Shown here: positions 44,991 through 54,879 of the stretch, in pieces
Position numbering within the stretch: the stretch's first letter is position 1
Layout of the letters: each line of letters opens with the position of its first letter
Translations under genes and position numbers: made by a program
Assembly (NCBI RefSeq): GCF_007097485.1
Contig: NZ_VKDE01000021.1
Location: 20,654 to 84,653 of the forward strand
Origin: Carboxylicivirga sp. M1479
GTDB lineage: Bacteria > Bacteroidota > Bacteroidia > Bacteroidales > Marinilabiliaceae
Direction of reading: 5' to 3'
Length of the DNA: 64,000 nt
Notes under the pieces: model-generated
Databases searched by the model: none
What the model saw: the letters and a program-made list of their open reading frames with translations, nothing else
What the model was told of the DNA's origin: nothing

Positions 44991-46931
44991 TTAATTTTCT
45001 AACAGGTGTTTCTGCTTATTTACAATTACCTCTACTTGCTGACTCCCATCTGTTGCGCTGGTAAAAACAGCTTTTACTTTAGGTGGTTTTTGTCCAGTAA
45101 AAGGATATATAACCGTTATGTATTGTGTATTTGATGTGTCAGTTTTTGACTGCTGAAATGCGAAAGCTGGTCGTTTGAGTTCCCTACGATAAGCATAGGA
45201 TACTTTTCCTTCTTCTTCGAGCATCGTTACAGGCGCATTAGCAAAACATTGAATCAGCAGGTTGTTATCATCCCTAAATGTTGTGTAAGCTCTTTTGTTT
45301 GCAACATCAACTACAGCATCTCCCTCAACAAGTTGATAATGTAAATCAATTTGACCGCTAGCTGGTCCAATAGCCTTATCTACAATTACAAAAAATGATT
45401 GATCGATAAAATAGACTGTTCGTTGATGCGTTAACCCCTCGTAACTGGGGTTCTCATACACCAGTTTATCCAACTCAGGAGAAGTCATCCAGTCGATTAA
45501 CTGGGCATCAACAAATAGATCTTCATTGTTTAGGGTGAGCGTTTGGTGCACTTTACTTTGACGATACCAATTACGCATCTTCATAATTTCATCATCACCG
45601 CCATACACATAACAACCTGCATCAGGCATAAAATTGCGACCATTAACCCACAGTTCAAAAGTGCCATTATCGGGCTGACTGTGCCAAAAAGCCGGAGGTG
45701 ATGCTTTTAATATCATAGCCGTTGATTTCTTGTCCCAACCGTTTCGGAAAGTATAAAAACCTCCATATTTTAATGCCTTTGACAGATATTCAGGTGCATG
45801 CCCCTCTTTGCCTTCGGTAGCATAATAACGGATCACGTCATTTTCAGGAAATACCTTTGTCCATGCCTTATAATTTTTCAGCATGTTCTTTTTCGATTCC
45901 TTCTTAGCATCGCTAAACATTGGATAGCTATGATCAGGGAATGAGGTATTAATGGTAGCCATAATCATACTTTCCACCGCTTGCGCATAACTAGCTGGAA
46001 ATTCATCAGCCATATTACTCAACTGCGCCATGTAGTAGGCTTTTAAAAAAATGTTGATAGCGGCCACATGGTAATTCAACGACAATTCATACTGCAAACC
46101 ATCTGGATACACTTGTTTAGCAATTTCGGTATTGAGAATGTCAATCCCTTCTTTTCGCCATACTGATGCCTGTTTAAATTCAGGAAAAAAACCACCTGCA
46201 TAGATTATGCGCTGGGCCTCAAACAACAAGTGATTGCCTCTATCGGAATACTTTTCGCGAATCCTTTCGGCATGCGTATGATAGTTGATTAGAAACTCAA
46301 TCAAAAAATCATCTGTAAAATGAGGAGAGTCTATGAAATAATTGAAAAGGTTTGTTTGGTCTTGTACTCTACGCGCCGTTTCTAGCTGGCGCCAAGCAAA
46401 TCGATCGTTTTCCTTAGACAAGCCCCTTGGGTTATCTTTTATCCAATCGCGCATTTGCCACACCCATTCAGCGGAATACCTTTCATCTCCTGTTGACCAA
46501 TACACCTGTCCCATTGGAATCCACCAATACATACGATGAAGCTGCCATCGTACTTCATTATCTTTTACAGGCCAATATTGCCAATTAATGGTATCTCCAT
46601 AATCAAAATAACCATATCCCTTATGCACAAAAAACTGATGATCCATACCCTTATCAGCCTTTTCAAACGTTGAAGCACTAGGCTTTTTTTGGCTTTCACG
46701 ATCTGTTCTGTTTACTTCGGGGTGTTGGATAACTAAACGATGACGATAGTAAGCCAATAAGGCTTCTTGCGCCAATTTAAAATCGTTATTCCCAACATGC
46801 TTTTTCACCGCTTCGAGACCTGGGTAATTGAGGTTGAGCAATTCAAAAGCATCTTTTGCTTTTTGTGCCTCACCGATAAAAGGAAACACAGCAACAAGAA
46901 ATATGAATAATAGTCGTTTTAATTTAAGCAT
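44991..46931 (-). CDS. PL12 heparinase III (heparan-sulfate lyase)
   Basis: This 646-residue protein has a signal peptide ending 'FPFIGEAQ'. An (alpha/alpha) toroid (about 25-370) is followed by a beta-sandwich (about 380-646). The proposed catalytic residues N233 ('DRGNHLLFE'), Y287 ('LNYHVAA') and H417 ('AFWHSQPDNGTF') match Asn240, Tyr294 and His424 of Pedobacter heparinase III with a constant offset of seven. The Zn-site-like 'NFMPDAGCYVYGGDD' is also present. It cleaves the low-sulfated regions of heparan sulfate by beta-elimination. Its gene is flanked by two GH88 genes with gaps of 5 and 9 bp. This is the strongest single indicator of the PUL substrate. Confidence 0.9.
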   Translation of the reverse strand: MLKLKRLLFIFLVAVFPFIGEAQKAKDAFELLNLNYPGLEAVKKHVGNNDFKLAQEALLAYYRHRLVIQHPEVNRTDRESQKKPSASTFEKADKGMDHQFFVHKGYGYFDYGDTINWQYWPVKDNEVRWQLHRMYWWIPMGQVYWSTGDERYSAEWVWQMRDWIKDNPRGLSKENDRFAWRQLETARRVQDQTNLFNYFIDSPHFTDDFLIEFLINYHTHAERIREKYSDRGNHLLFEAQRIIYAGGFFPEFKQASVWRKEGIDILNTEIAKQVYPDGLQYELSLNYHVAAINIFLKAYYMAQLSNMADEFPASYAQAVESMIMATINTSFPDHSYPMFSDAKKESKKNMLKNYKAWTKVFPENDVIRYYATEGKEGHAPEYLSKALKYGGFYTFRNGWDKKSTAMILKASPPAFWHSQPDNGTFELWVNGRNFMPDAGCYVYGGDDEIMKMRNWYRQSKVHQTLTLNNEDLFVDAQLIDWMTSPELDKLVYENPSYEGLTHQRTVYFIDQSFFVIVDKAIGPASGQIDLHYQLVEGDAVVDVANKRAYTTFRDDNNLLIQCFANAPVTMLEEEGKVSYAYRRELKRPAFAFQQSKTDTSNTQYITVIYPFTGQKPPKVKAVFTSATDGSQQVEVIVNKQKHLLEN

Positions 46932-46940
46932 AATGTCAGC

Positions 46941-48113
46941 TTACTTTATCATCGATTTATAACGCAATAAAGCCTCTAGGTAATAGTAGTCGGCATAATT
47001 AATTGGCGTGTTTACCTCCGAGTTATTAGGTAAAGCACCCACGCTGTGCCTAAGCACGAATAAACCGTTGTTTCCAACTTCTGCCAAATAATCAGACGAT
47101 GACAAACTTTTTAATACATCCTCGGCATAACTAAAATACTTTTGACCATCGTTAGTATACTCCGATAGCTCCAATAGTGCACATGCCGTAACAGCAGCGG
47201 CAGAAGCATCTCGCGGTGCATCTGGGATATTAATGGCGTTATAGTCCCAGTAGGGTACTTTATCAGCTGGCATTGTTTCTAAGTTCATAATAAACTTTGC
47301 AATATTTTGTGCCATCTCCAGATAAGCAGGATCCTTGGTGAAACGGTACATCATCGTATATCCGTACACACCCCAGGCCTGCCCCCGCGCCCATGCTGAC
47401 TCATGCGAGTAACCCTGATGTGTTTGTTTTTCAATCGCCTTACCAGTAACGGTATCGTAACTTACCACATGATAGGAACTGTAATCGTCTCTAAAATGAT
47501 TCGCCATTGTTTTATTGGCATGCGAAGTGGCAATATTTGCGTACAATTGATTGTTGGTACTATTGGCAGTCCACATTAAATATTCTAAATTCATCATGTT
47601 ATCAACAATCACCGGATATTGCCACGTACCAAAATCCCACGAGCGAATACATCCTACGTTTTCATTATAACGTGAGATCAATGACTCAGCTCCGTGTAAT
47701 AATACATCCTTGTAAGTTTCATTTTGCGTTATCCGATAGGCATTACCATAAGAGCAGTAAAGCATAAAACCTAAATCGTGTGTATGTTTAATGTATTTTA
47801 CTGAATCTAAAGCCTTGGTGTAGTTGGCCGCTTGCTCTTTTAAAGATTCATTACCGCTAAGCTCGTAGGCATACCATAATGTACCCGGGAAAAAACCAAC
47901 TGTCCAATCTTGAAGGTGACACAAACGTACTTCCCCATTAGGGTACACCGATCGAGGGTTATGTTCAGGTGTATACTTTTCTGCAGCCAGCACAAGTTGT
48001 TGTTCAGCTGTATCAATGGCTTTATCGAGCCAGTTTTGTTTTGGTTGCTGACAGGCCATTAGTAATCCTGCAGTTAATAGAGTAATTGATAATTTTGATA
48101 ATGCGTGTTTCAT
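46941..48113 (-). CDS. GH88 unsaturated glucuronyl hydrolase, lipoprotein
   Basis: The protein has 390 residues from ATG at 48113. The open frame runs 50 codons further, but 'MKHALSKLSITLLTAGLLMAC' is a proper lipoprotein signal (lipid Cys C21). The proposed catalytic aspartates are D113 ('THDLGFMLYCSYGNAY') and D171 ('PVIVDNMMNLEYLM'). It is a clear paralog of the GH88 at 43753 but diverged, and membrane-anchored rather than soluble, which suggests different oligosaccharide targets or location. It is the first gene of the 11-gene reverse operon and lies 9 bp before the PL12 gene. Confidence 0.9.
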   Translation of the reverse strand: MKHALSKLSITLLTAGLLMACQQPKQNWLDKAIDTAEQQLVLAAEKYTPEHNPRSVYPNGEVRLCHLQDWTVGFFPGTLWYAYELSGNESLKEQAANYTKALDSVKYIKHTHDLGFMLYCSYGNAYRITQNETYKDVLLHGAESLISRYNENVGCIRSWDFGTWQYPVIVDNMMNLEYLMWTANSTNNQLYANIATSHANKTMANHFRDDYSSYHVVSYDTVTGKAIEKQTHQGYSHESAWARGQAWGVYGYTMMYRFTKDPAYLEMAQNIAKFIMNLETMPADKVPYWDYNAINIPDAPRDASAAAVTACALLELSEYTNDGQKYFSYAEDVLKSLSSSDYLAEVGNNGLFVLRHSVGALPNNSEVNTPINYADYYYLEALLRYKSMIK

Positions 48114-48565
48114 ATGTTTGTTTTTTTCTTTCGTTACAATTGCAATTACATTAATCATATCTATAATAAGTGATACTCGTAATGTTGCTTGGTTAATGTT
48201 TCTATTATTTATCCAATACAAACATATTACAGAAGAATCACCTTGTGCTTTGCTATTATCCATAAGCTTTTTACATATGATTAGCTGCTTTTATTTTGGT
48301 TGAAAAACCTTTTGTTCTTGTTGAATAACAAGTTCTACAAAATCGCACAAGCGGCCCTTAAACACTGATTAGCAAGGCTTTTATCACAAACAAACACTAT
48401 GCATTATACTTTTCATCAATGACAATTTATTTGGTCTCGGAAATAATAGACAGGAATGAGAAGAGATCATAAATTCAACCGAATTAAAGGAGAAGTATTA
48501 ATTCAGAAATTTACCGTCCAAAAGAAATCCATAATTTGCACATCTAATTTTAAGTGCACTGAAAA
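48114..48565. promoter_or_regulatory. Divergent promoter region between the reverse operon and the DUF4962 lyase
   Basis: This 452-bp AT-rich region is the common start point of the 21-kb reverse operon and the + strand lyase/susC block. It is therefore the most likely site for HTCS control. No confident -7 box was fixed by eye; ATAATTTGC at about 48530 is near-consensus for the + direction. No credible gene lies in it. Confidence 0.45.
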
Positions 48566-51205
48566 ATGAATCTAATGAAAATCCGTTACAGCCTTTTCGC
48601 AAGTATAGCTCTCCTCCTATCCATAACATGCTGGGCTCAGGATGCACGTCAGTATATCACTAAAAACGAATTAATGCCTCTAATGAGAATGGAGCCTTCA
48701 CCCCAAAGTGGTCAAATAGACCTCAACGCTCCATGGCTTTATTGGGCTCCGGTTGTAGCCAGCAAATCTGGACATAACAGCTATCGCTTTGATCCAAACT
48801 ACCTTTATCAATGCCGGATCTCTAGAGACTCCACTTTTCAAGATGCTACAACTATTACATCGCCAGTAAAAGAATGGACTCTTTTTAATCCGCATACGAA
48901 ACTAGATGCAGGAAAATGGTATTGGCAATATGCCAACATTCACAAAACCAATGGTAAGCGGACCTGGTCTCAAATTATTGCTTTTGATGTCAAAGGCAAC
49001 GAACGTGAATTTGTGATTCCTTCGTTCCAATCATTAAAAAACAAAATCGGCAACCAACACCCGCGTATATACTGTTCTCCAGAGCAGATCGGCTACTTTG
49101 ACATGAGCGCACCTGGTTTGAAATCTTTTTTAGCCAAAGCCGAAAAGCTAATTGGCAAAACATTGCCTCCAACGCTGGTATATGACAATGAGAAAGTGCT
49201 CGACGAGAAAAAAAAGAAACTAAGCGATAAGGATTACCACCGCTTTTTAGGGAAAAGGACAAAAGAAAAATATCGTAGTCATGCCCGTTTGTTTGATAGT
49301 GTGATCAAAGCCTGGTTACTCACAGGTGACCAACGTTATCAGCAGGAAGCAATGCGACGCTATGCCTACTTGAAACTACAATACAGTCTTATAATTGATG
49401 CAGGGGCCTATAACGATTTTACAGAAGGTTTTTACATTAACATCACCACCCAAATGTTTGACGTTTTTTACGATCACTTGAGTGCTGATGTGCGGCAGGA
49501 AATCATCTCTTATCTGAGTGAAAAGCAAGAGGAATCATACCATCACATACTGCACCGAGGAGAGGTTTTTGCCATTGACAATCATTTATGGCAACACCAT
49601 TTTCGCCATTTTTTTATGACTAGCCTGGCCTTAATAAACCATACCCCCGAAGCCGACAAGTGGTTATGGTATGTTTATGAAGTGTGGTCGATGCGTGCAC
49701 CGGTAGGTAGTCGTAACGATGGTGGATGGGTACCAGACAATGGTTACTTCTCGGCCAATACGGAATCGCTAATTGCCTTTCCAGTAATATTAAGTCGCTT
49801 AACTGGCGTCAACTATTTTAATCACCCTTGGTATCAAAACTCGCCTCGATATATGTTTTATACTTCACCTGTTGGCCATGTAGCTGGAGGTTTTGGCGAT
49901 TTAGCTGATATAAAGTCTGAGAATAATTTAAGCTACATAAGGGCTCTATCTGCCGTAACTAATGACAGCTATGGACAATATTACTCGCAACTAGCCCAAA
50001 AGTCAGGAAGCAAAACCTCAACACTGGATTTACTATCATTAGCTGATGATGGTAACCTTTATTGGTTTGCCATGCAAATGGCCAACTCGAATAAGAGTAT
50101 AGACACACCCCAAGTTGGCAGGGCAGCTTGTTTTGAGGATGTTGGCATGGTTACTATGCATTCAAACATCAAAAATACCGATGAAAACTTAATGCTTGCC
50201 TTTCGCTCATCGCCTTACGGACTTACTGGACACGCTCACGCCAGTCAAAATGCATTCAACATACAGTACGGTGGTCAAGCACTATTCTTTAAAACAGGAT
50301 ACTACTCTAGTTTTGTTGATCCCCATTCTACACTGAGCTATCGACATACCAGATCGCACAACTCTATTTTAGCCAATGGTATTGGTCAAACCATGACACC
50401 GTCATCGTTTGGCTGGATCGCACGATTTGCTACAGGTGAAAACTATTCATATGCTTTGGGTGATGCCTCAAATGCATACTCAGGCCAATTATTACGCGAC
50501 TTTTTTGTAGAGCAGTTTCAGAAATGGGATATTGAAATAACAGAAGAAAATGGTTTTGGTCATCCTGGTGTTACTACATTCCGAAGACACATTAGCCTGT
50601 TGGATGATAACATTATTGTTATTTACGATGAGCTGGAAGCGAAGGAGCCAGTAGAGTGGTCATGGCTTTTGAATGGGCGTGATATTATTCAACAAGATGA
50701 CAATACATTCTTTACTGAAAACAAAACAGGCAAAGGTCTATGTCATTTATTTAGTAAAGAGAATTTGAAGTTTTCGGTGACCGATACTTTTTTTTCTCCT
50801 GCTAACGACTGGCTGGGTAATGGTGCAAAAAGAGGTATTGAATTTAAAAATCATTGGCATGGAGTAGCCCAAACTGATATATGTAACAAAACGAGATACC
50901 TGGCCATTATTCAGGTGGGGCCAAAATCGCAAGGCTTCGATGAATTAGAAGTGACAAAAAGTGGCTCCATCCAAGTTAATGGCTGGAGTATTCAGGCTGA
51001 GTTGGATAGCAGTAAACCCGCAGAATTATTATTGCAAAAAAGCAATGAAAGTTGCATTAGTTTTGGCGATAAGGACTTAGTATTTAATGGCAAAAATTAT
51101 CAGCGTAAAATCAAAGGAAGTACATTAATACTAGAAAACGACAATAAAGAAATTAGTGTGAAAGAATTAATTGATAATCTGCCTAGTGTGGCTGTTTATT
51201 ACTAA
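48566..51205 (+). CDS. DUF4962 + heparinase II/III lyase (PL15/PL21-type)
   Basis: This 879-residue protein has a signal peptide ending 'LSITCWAQ'. An N-terminal DUF4962 beta/helical part (about 40-300, with 'LNAPWLYWAP' and 'WYWQYANIHKTNGKRTWS') runs into the toroid, and a C-terminal heparinase II/III domain follows. Candidate active-site residues are N339/H340 and H344 in 'DNHLWQHHFRHF', Y394 in 'PDNGYFSANTE' and H556/H558 in 'GLTGHAHASQNAF'. Length and layout fit PL15 exolyases or PL21 heparinase II. The likely substrates are heparan sulfate or heparin oligosaccharides, with alginate-like uronans possible. It lies alone upstream of susC on the same strand. Confidence 0.83.
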   Translation: MNLMKIRYSLFASIALLLSITCWAQDARQYITKNELMPLMRMEPSPQSGQIDLNAPWLYWAPVVASKSGHNSYRFDPNYLYQCRISRDSTFQDATTITSPVKEWTLFNPHTKLDAGKWYWQYANIHKTNGKRTWSQIIAFDVKGNEREFVIPSFQSLKNKIGNQHPRIYCSPEQIGYFDMSAPGLKSFLAKAEKLIGKTLPPTLVYDNEKVLDEKKKKLSDKDYHRFLGKRTKEKYRSHARLFDSVIKAWLLTGDQRYQQEAMRRYAYLKLQYSLIIDAGAYNDFTEGFYINITTQMFDVFYDHLSADVRQEIISYLSEKQEESYHHILHRGEVFAIDNHLWQHHFRHFFMTSLALINHTPEADKWLWYVYEVWSMRAPVGSRNDGGWVPDNGYFSANTESLIAFPVILSRLTGVNYFNHPWYQNSPRYMFYTSPVGHVAGGFGDLADIKSENNLSYIRALSAVTNDSYGQYYSQLAQKSGSKTSTLDLLSLADDGNLYWFAMQMANSNKSIDTPQVGRAACFEDVGMVTMHSNIKNTDENLMLAFRSSPYGLTGHAHASQNAFNIQYGGQALFFKTGYYSSFVDPHSTLSYRHTRSHNSILANGIGQTMTPSSFGWIARFATGENYSYALGDASNAYSGQLLRDFFVEQFQKWDIEITEENGFGHPGVTTFRRHISLLDDNIIVIYDELEAKEPVEWSWLLNGRDIIQQDDNTFFTENKTGKGLCHLFSKENLKFSVTDTFFSPANDWLGNGAKRGIEFKNHWHGVAQTDICNKTRYLAIIQVGPKSQGFDELEVTKSGSIQVNGWSIQAELDSSKPAELLLQKSNESCISFGDKDLVFNGKNYQRKIKGSTLILENDNKEISVKELIDNLPSVAVYY

Positions 51206-51230
51206 CCTGAATTCGATTTCTAAATGGTCT

Positions 51231-51314
51231 TTCCAAGCTCCTTGAAGATGCCTCTAAATCATTCAGCGACACTTCCAAGCCCTTCGGCAATGTCTCTGTA
51301 TCGTTCAAAGATAC
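51231..51314 (-). repeat. Two tandem 42-bp imperfect repeats
   Basis: Copy 1 (51231-51272) and copy 2 (51273-51314) begin ttccaagc and agree at 29 of 42 positions. On the reverse strand one frame stays open across both and reads a 14-residue repeat (VSLNDTETLPKGLE / VSLNDLEASSRSLE). That frame has no ATG start. The repeats lie in the 409-bp gap 51206-51614 before susC. Confidence 0.65.
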
Positions 51315-51401
51315 GGTTTGGTATATTATGATTTCACTACTGAATAGAATGCCTACTCACACTTATGTACAATTTTGCCACAACACGATTAAATATGATA
51401 C

Positions 51402-51459
51402 TTGCTCTTCGAAAAAAAACAATTTCTTTGCACAACATTTTTTAACCGACCAATTGGTC
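51402..51459 (+). promoter_or_regulatory. Putative susC promoter and palindromic operator
   Basis: The -7-like TTTCTTTG (51423-51430, one mismatch to TAnnTTTG) has TTG at 51402-51404 with 18-base spacing. A perfect 12-bp palindrome, GACCAATTGGTC (51448-51459), lies just downstream of the expected start site. A related TTAGACCATAT occurs 28 bp after TTGGTCCATAT. The predicted 5' leader of susC is about 180 bases. Confidence 0.5.
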
Positions 51460-51614
51460 CATATCTGTTGTAAAGCAGGAATTAGACCATATTAAAAATG
51501 TTTTCAACAAAATTGACAGCCTTTTAATGAACTCTTAGGGTGAATTGGATATTAGCAAAGTGCTAAGCTTTTGACTAAGGGTATTTTTGGATGTAATTTT
51601 TAATTCAACGTTTT

Positions 51615-54600
51615 ATGAAAAAAATCACTGTTCAAATTTTATTTCTAATGATAGGACTTTTGTGGTCGGCTAACACCATAGCGCAACAAAAGTCAGTCAG
51701 AGGAACCGTAATGGATGAACTCGGCGATAAAATACCAGGTGTTAATGTAATAATTAAAGGCACTAGTACAGGAACTATCACCGATATCAATGGAGAATAT
51801 ACCATCACCATAAACAATGCATCGCAAGATGTTTTATTGTATTCTTTTATTGGTTTCGATGACCAGGAAGTGGTAGTTGGAAATCAGGAGTTGATAAATG
51901 TAATTCTGAAAACAGAATTTACCCAGTTAGATGAAGTAGTAGCCATTGGTTACGGAGGCATGAAGAAAAAAGATTTAACCGGAGCCATTGCATCGGTTAA
52001 TGTTGTAGATATGGAAAAAATGCCTGTTGCCAATGTAGCTCAAGCCATGGCAGGCCGTGTTGCTGGTGTACAAATAACAACTTCGGAGGGAGAACCAGGT
52101 GCAGGCATAGCCATTCGAATTCGTGGAGGAGGTTCTATCACTCAAAGTAACGAACCGCTATACGTGATTGATGGATTTCCTTCTGAAGATGGTTTATCAG
52201 CTTTAGATCCATCCGATATTGAATCTATAGACATTCTTAAAGATGCTTCTTCAACAGCCATTTATGGTGCTCGAGGTGCCAACGGTGTAGTAGTGGTAAC
52301 AACAAAAGGTGGTACAGTTAGAAAAACAACTGTTAACTTCGATGCTTATTATGGTATTAAGCAGTTAAGCAAGCGCTTAGACGTTATGAATCCATACGAT
52401 TTTGTTAAGATGGACTACGAACGTGAAACCTTAGGTCAACCTTTTACAGGTGATTTGGATGAAGAGGGCAACCCAGAACTTACCGAGGCTTATAAAACAC
52501 ATGCCAACAATTATGGTTTATGGGAACAGCACGATGATTTATATACTAATCGCCCAGGTGTTGACTGGCAGGATGAAACCCTAGGAGACAATGCTTATAT
52601 TCAAAATTACAAGGTAAGCGTAAATGGAGGTACTAAATCAGTGCGCTACAATCTGGCCTATTCGCATTTCGACGATGAAGGTATTATGGTAGCCAGTGGA
52701 TTTAAACGTGATAACGCCAAATTGAAATTAGATCTAACACCTAATGATCGCTTGGAAATATCAACCAACATTAACTATACCAAGCAGGAGAAGTACGGTA
52801 ATGGTACCTCATCAGGTAATGATAAGTTTAATCGTTTATCACATATTATACAATATCGTCCTACCATTGGAATAAAAGGAGAAGACGAAGATTTGATTAA
52901 CATGGATGAAGATCCGATTCTGGAAAATGATGATGGAAATGTAATGCAAAACCCAATTGCATCGGCTTATGCTGAGCATCGCTCCTACCAACGCAAGGTA
53001 TTAGCAATGAACGCTAGTATGCAATACGAAATTCTACCCAACTTATTTGCAAAAATAAGTGGTGGTCTCCGCGATGAAAACCGACGTACTGAAATATTCG
53101 ATGGTTCACGATCAATAACTGCCCGACGCAACAGCATACAAGGTTCCTTACGTAACGATGAAATAATGTCGTTCAACAACATTAACCTGTTGATGTATAA
53201 GACAAAAATTAATAAGCATAAGATTGACTTAACAGCGGGTAACGAAAATAACTACCGCGAAGGTCGATGGTTTCGTGCAGGAGCCTCAGGTTTTCCGAAT
53301 GATGACATTGGCTTGGCCGACTTATCATTAGGAGCGACACCTGATATACCAGCTTCTTACGAATACGATGCCACCTTAATATCATTTTTCGGACGTGCTT
53401 TTTATAGTTATAAGCAACGTTACTTAATGACCGTTACTTACCGCGCCGATGGCTCCTCAAAGTTTGGTGCCGATAACAAATGGGGATACTTTCCGGCAGC
53501 ATCGGTTGCCTGGAGGGCTAACGAAGAAGCCTTTATTAAAGATTTAAATGTGTTCTCAAACCTAAAACTACGTTTGGGTTATGGTAAGGCGGGTAATAAC
53601 AGAATAGGTGATTACAATTCTCTATCAACACTTAGTGGAGTTACCTACCCATTAAATGGCACTGCAGTTATTGGTGTTCAACCTGACCGTTTGGCCAATC
53701 CTAATCTGAAATGGGAAACTACTACTACATTAAATTTTGGTTTAGAGATGGGCTTCTTTAACCAACGGATACAGCTCACCAGTGAATTTTACCAAAACAA
53801 GGTGTCAGACTTATTGCTGAATGCAACCATTCCTTACTCATCAGGCTATGCTAATCGTGTAATGAATATTGGCGCAACAGAAAATCGTGGTATGGAATTT
53901 ATTTTGTCCACCGTTAATGTTCAAACTCAAAATTTCACATGGACAAGTGACTTTAACATCTCATTTAATAAAAATAAGGTGACATCATTAGTGGGAGATC
54001 AGGAGTTCTTCTTATACGATTCTGGTTGGAACTCTAACATTACCGGCGATTACATTGTTAAAGTAGGCGATCCAGTAGGTCAAATGTTTGGATGGGAAAC
54101 AGAAGGTATTTATGGTGTAAACGATTTTGAATACGATGCTAACAATGGCACTTATACCTTAAAAGAAGGCATTGCTGATGATCCTAATAACCCGGCTCAA
54201 CCCGGAAGTTGGAAGTATAAAGATATAGCTGGTGCTTTTGATGAAAATGGTAATCCAATACCTGACGGCGTTATTGATACCAATGACAGGAAAGTAATTG
54301 GTAATGCTAATCCTGTTCATTATGGCGGTTTAACCAATACATTCTCATACAAAAACATTGATTTAAGTGTTTTTCTAAACTGGTCATGGGGTAACGACGT
54401 TTACAATGCCAGTAAACTATTTTATTCAGGAGGTGACCGAAGCAATAAAAATGCATTAGCAGTTGTCAATAACCGCTGGACCGACATTGATGAGAATGGC
54501 CTGGCCGTTACCGACCCTACCTTGTTGGCAGAAATGAACGAGGGAGCAGATGTAGCACGAATAGATGAGTTGAACCTGAATGGTATGAGACCACATTCTT

Positions 54601-54860
54601 GGGCCATTGAAGACGCTTCCTTTTTACGAATAAGCAATATTTCATTGGGCTATAATTTGCCCAAAAGATGGTTGCAAAAAGTAAAGGTCAATAGATGTAG
54701 AGTGTACTTTACTTCCAATAACTTATACACTTTCACGAACTATACCGGATTTGACCCTGAGGTAAGTACAAAAAATGGTAGCGGTATCACACCTGGTGTT
54801 GACTTTGGTGCTTACCCACGTAACAAGTCGTATGTATTTGGTATGAACCTAAGTTTTTAA
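51615..54860 (+). CDS. SusC/RagA-type TonB-dependent outer-membrane transporter
   Basis: This 1081-residue protein has a signal peptide (about 1-24, 'GLLWSANTIAQQ'). A carboxypeptidase-regulatory-like domain (about 27-100, 'VRGTVMDELGDKIPGVNVIIKG') and a plug domain (about 115-230, 'QAMAGRVAGVQIT', 'PLYVIDGFP') precede a 22-strand barrel ending in the outer-membrane C-terminal signature 'SYVFGMNLSF'. It imports oligosaccharides across the outer membrane together with the SusD protein encoded 19 bp downstream. Position within the GAG locus suggests sulfated or unsaturated glycosaminoglycan oligosaccharides as cargo. Confidence 0.95.
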   Translation: MKKITVQILFLMIGLLWSANTIAQQKSVRGTVMDELGDKIPGVNVIIKGTSTGTITDINGEYTITINNASQDVLLYSFIGFDDQEVVVGNQELINVILKTEFTQLDEVVAIGYGGMKKKDLTGAIASVNVVDMEKMPVANVAQAMAGRVAGVQITTSEGEPGAGIAIRIRGGGSITQSNEPLYVIDGFPSEDGLSALDPSDIESIDILKDASSTAIYGARGANGVVVVTTKGGTVRKTTVNFDAYYGIKQLSKRLDVMNPYDFVKMDYERETLGQPFTGDLDEEGNPELTEAYKTHANNYGLWEQHDDLYTNRPGVDWQDETLGDNAYIQNYKVSVNGGTKSVRYNLAYSHFDDEGIMVASGFKRDNAKLKLDLTPNDRLEISTNINYTKQEKYGNGTSSGNDKFNRLSHIIQYRPTIGIKGEDEDLINMDEDPILENDDGNVMQNPIASAYAEHRSYQRKVLAMNASMQYEILPNLFAKISGGLRDENRRTEIFDGSRSITARRNSIQGSLRNDEIMSFNNINLLMYKTKINKHKIDLTAGNENNYREGRWFRAGASGFPNDDIGLADLSLGATPDIPASYEYDATLISFFGRAFYSYKQRYLMTVTYRADGSSKFGADNKWGYFPAASVAWRANEEAFIKDLNVFSNLKLRLGYGKAGNNRIGDYNSLSTLSGVTYPLNGTAVIGVQPDRLANPNLKWETTTTLNFGLEMGFFNQRIQLTSEFYQNKVSDLLLNATIPYSSGYANRVMNIGATENRGMEFILSTVNVQTQNFTWTSDFNISFNKNKVTSLVGDQEFFLYDSGWNSNITGDYIVKVGDPVGQMFGWETEGIYGVNDFEYDANNGTYTLKEGIADDPNNPAQPGSWKYKDIAGAFDENGNPIPDGVIDTNDRKVIGNANPVHYGGLTNTFSYKNIDLSVFLNWSWGNDVYNASKLFYSGGDRSNKNALAVVNNRWTDIDENGLAVTDPTLLAEMNEGADVARIDELNLNGMRPHSWAIEDASFLRISNISLGYNLPKRWLQKVKVNRCRVYFTSNNLYTFTNYTGFDPEVSTKNGSGITPGVDFGAYPRNKSYVFGMNLSF

Positions 54861-54879
54861 TCATTAACAATTCTGAGAA

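Noticed and set aside
48114..48263. Fifty-codon N-terminal extension of the GH88 lipoprotein
   Set aside because: A complete lipoprotein signal begins at 48113, and the extension would bury it.
51206..51340. Reverse-strand gene for a VSLND repeat peptide
   Set aside because: The frame has no start codon and is short, so it is listed only as a repeat and a finding.
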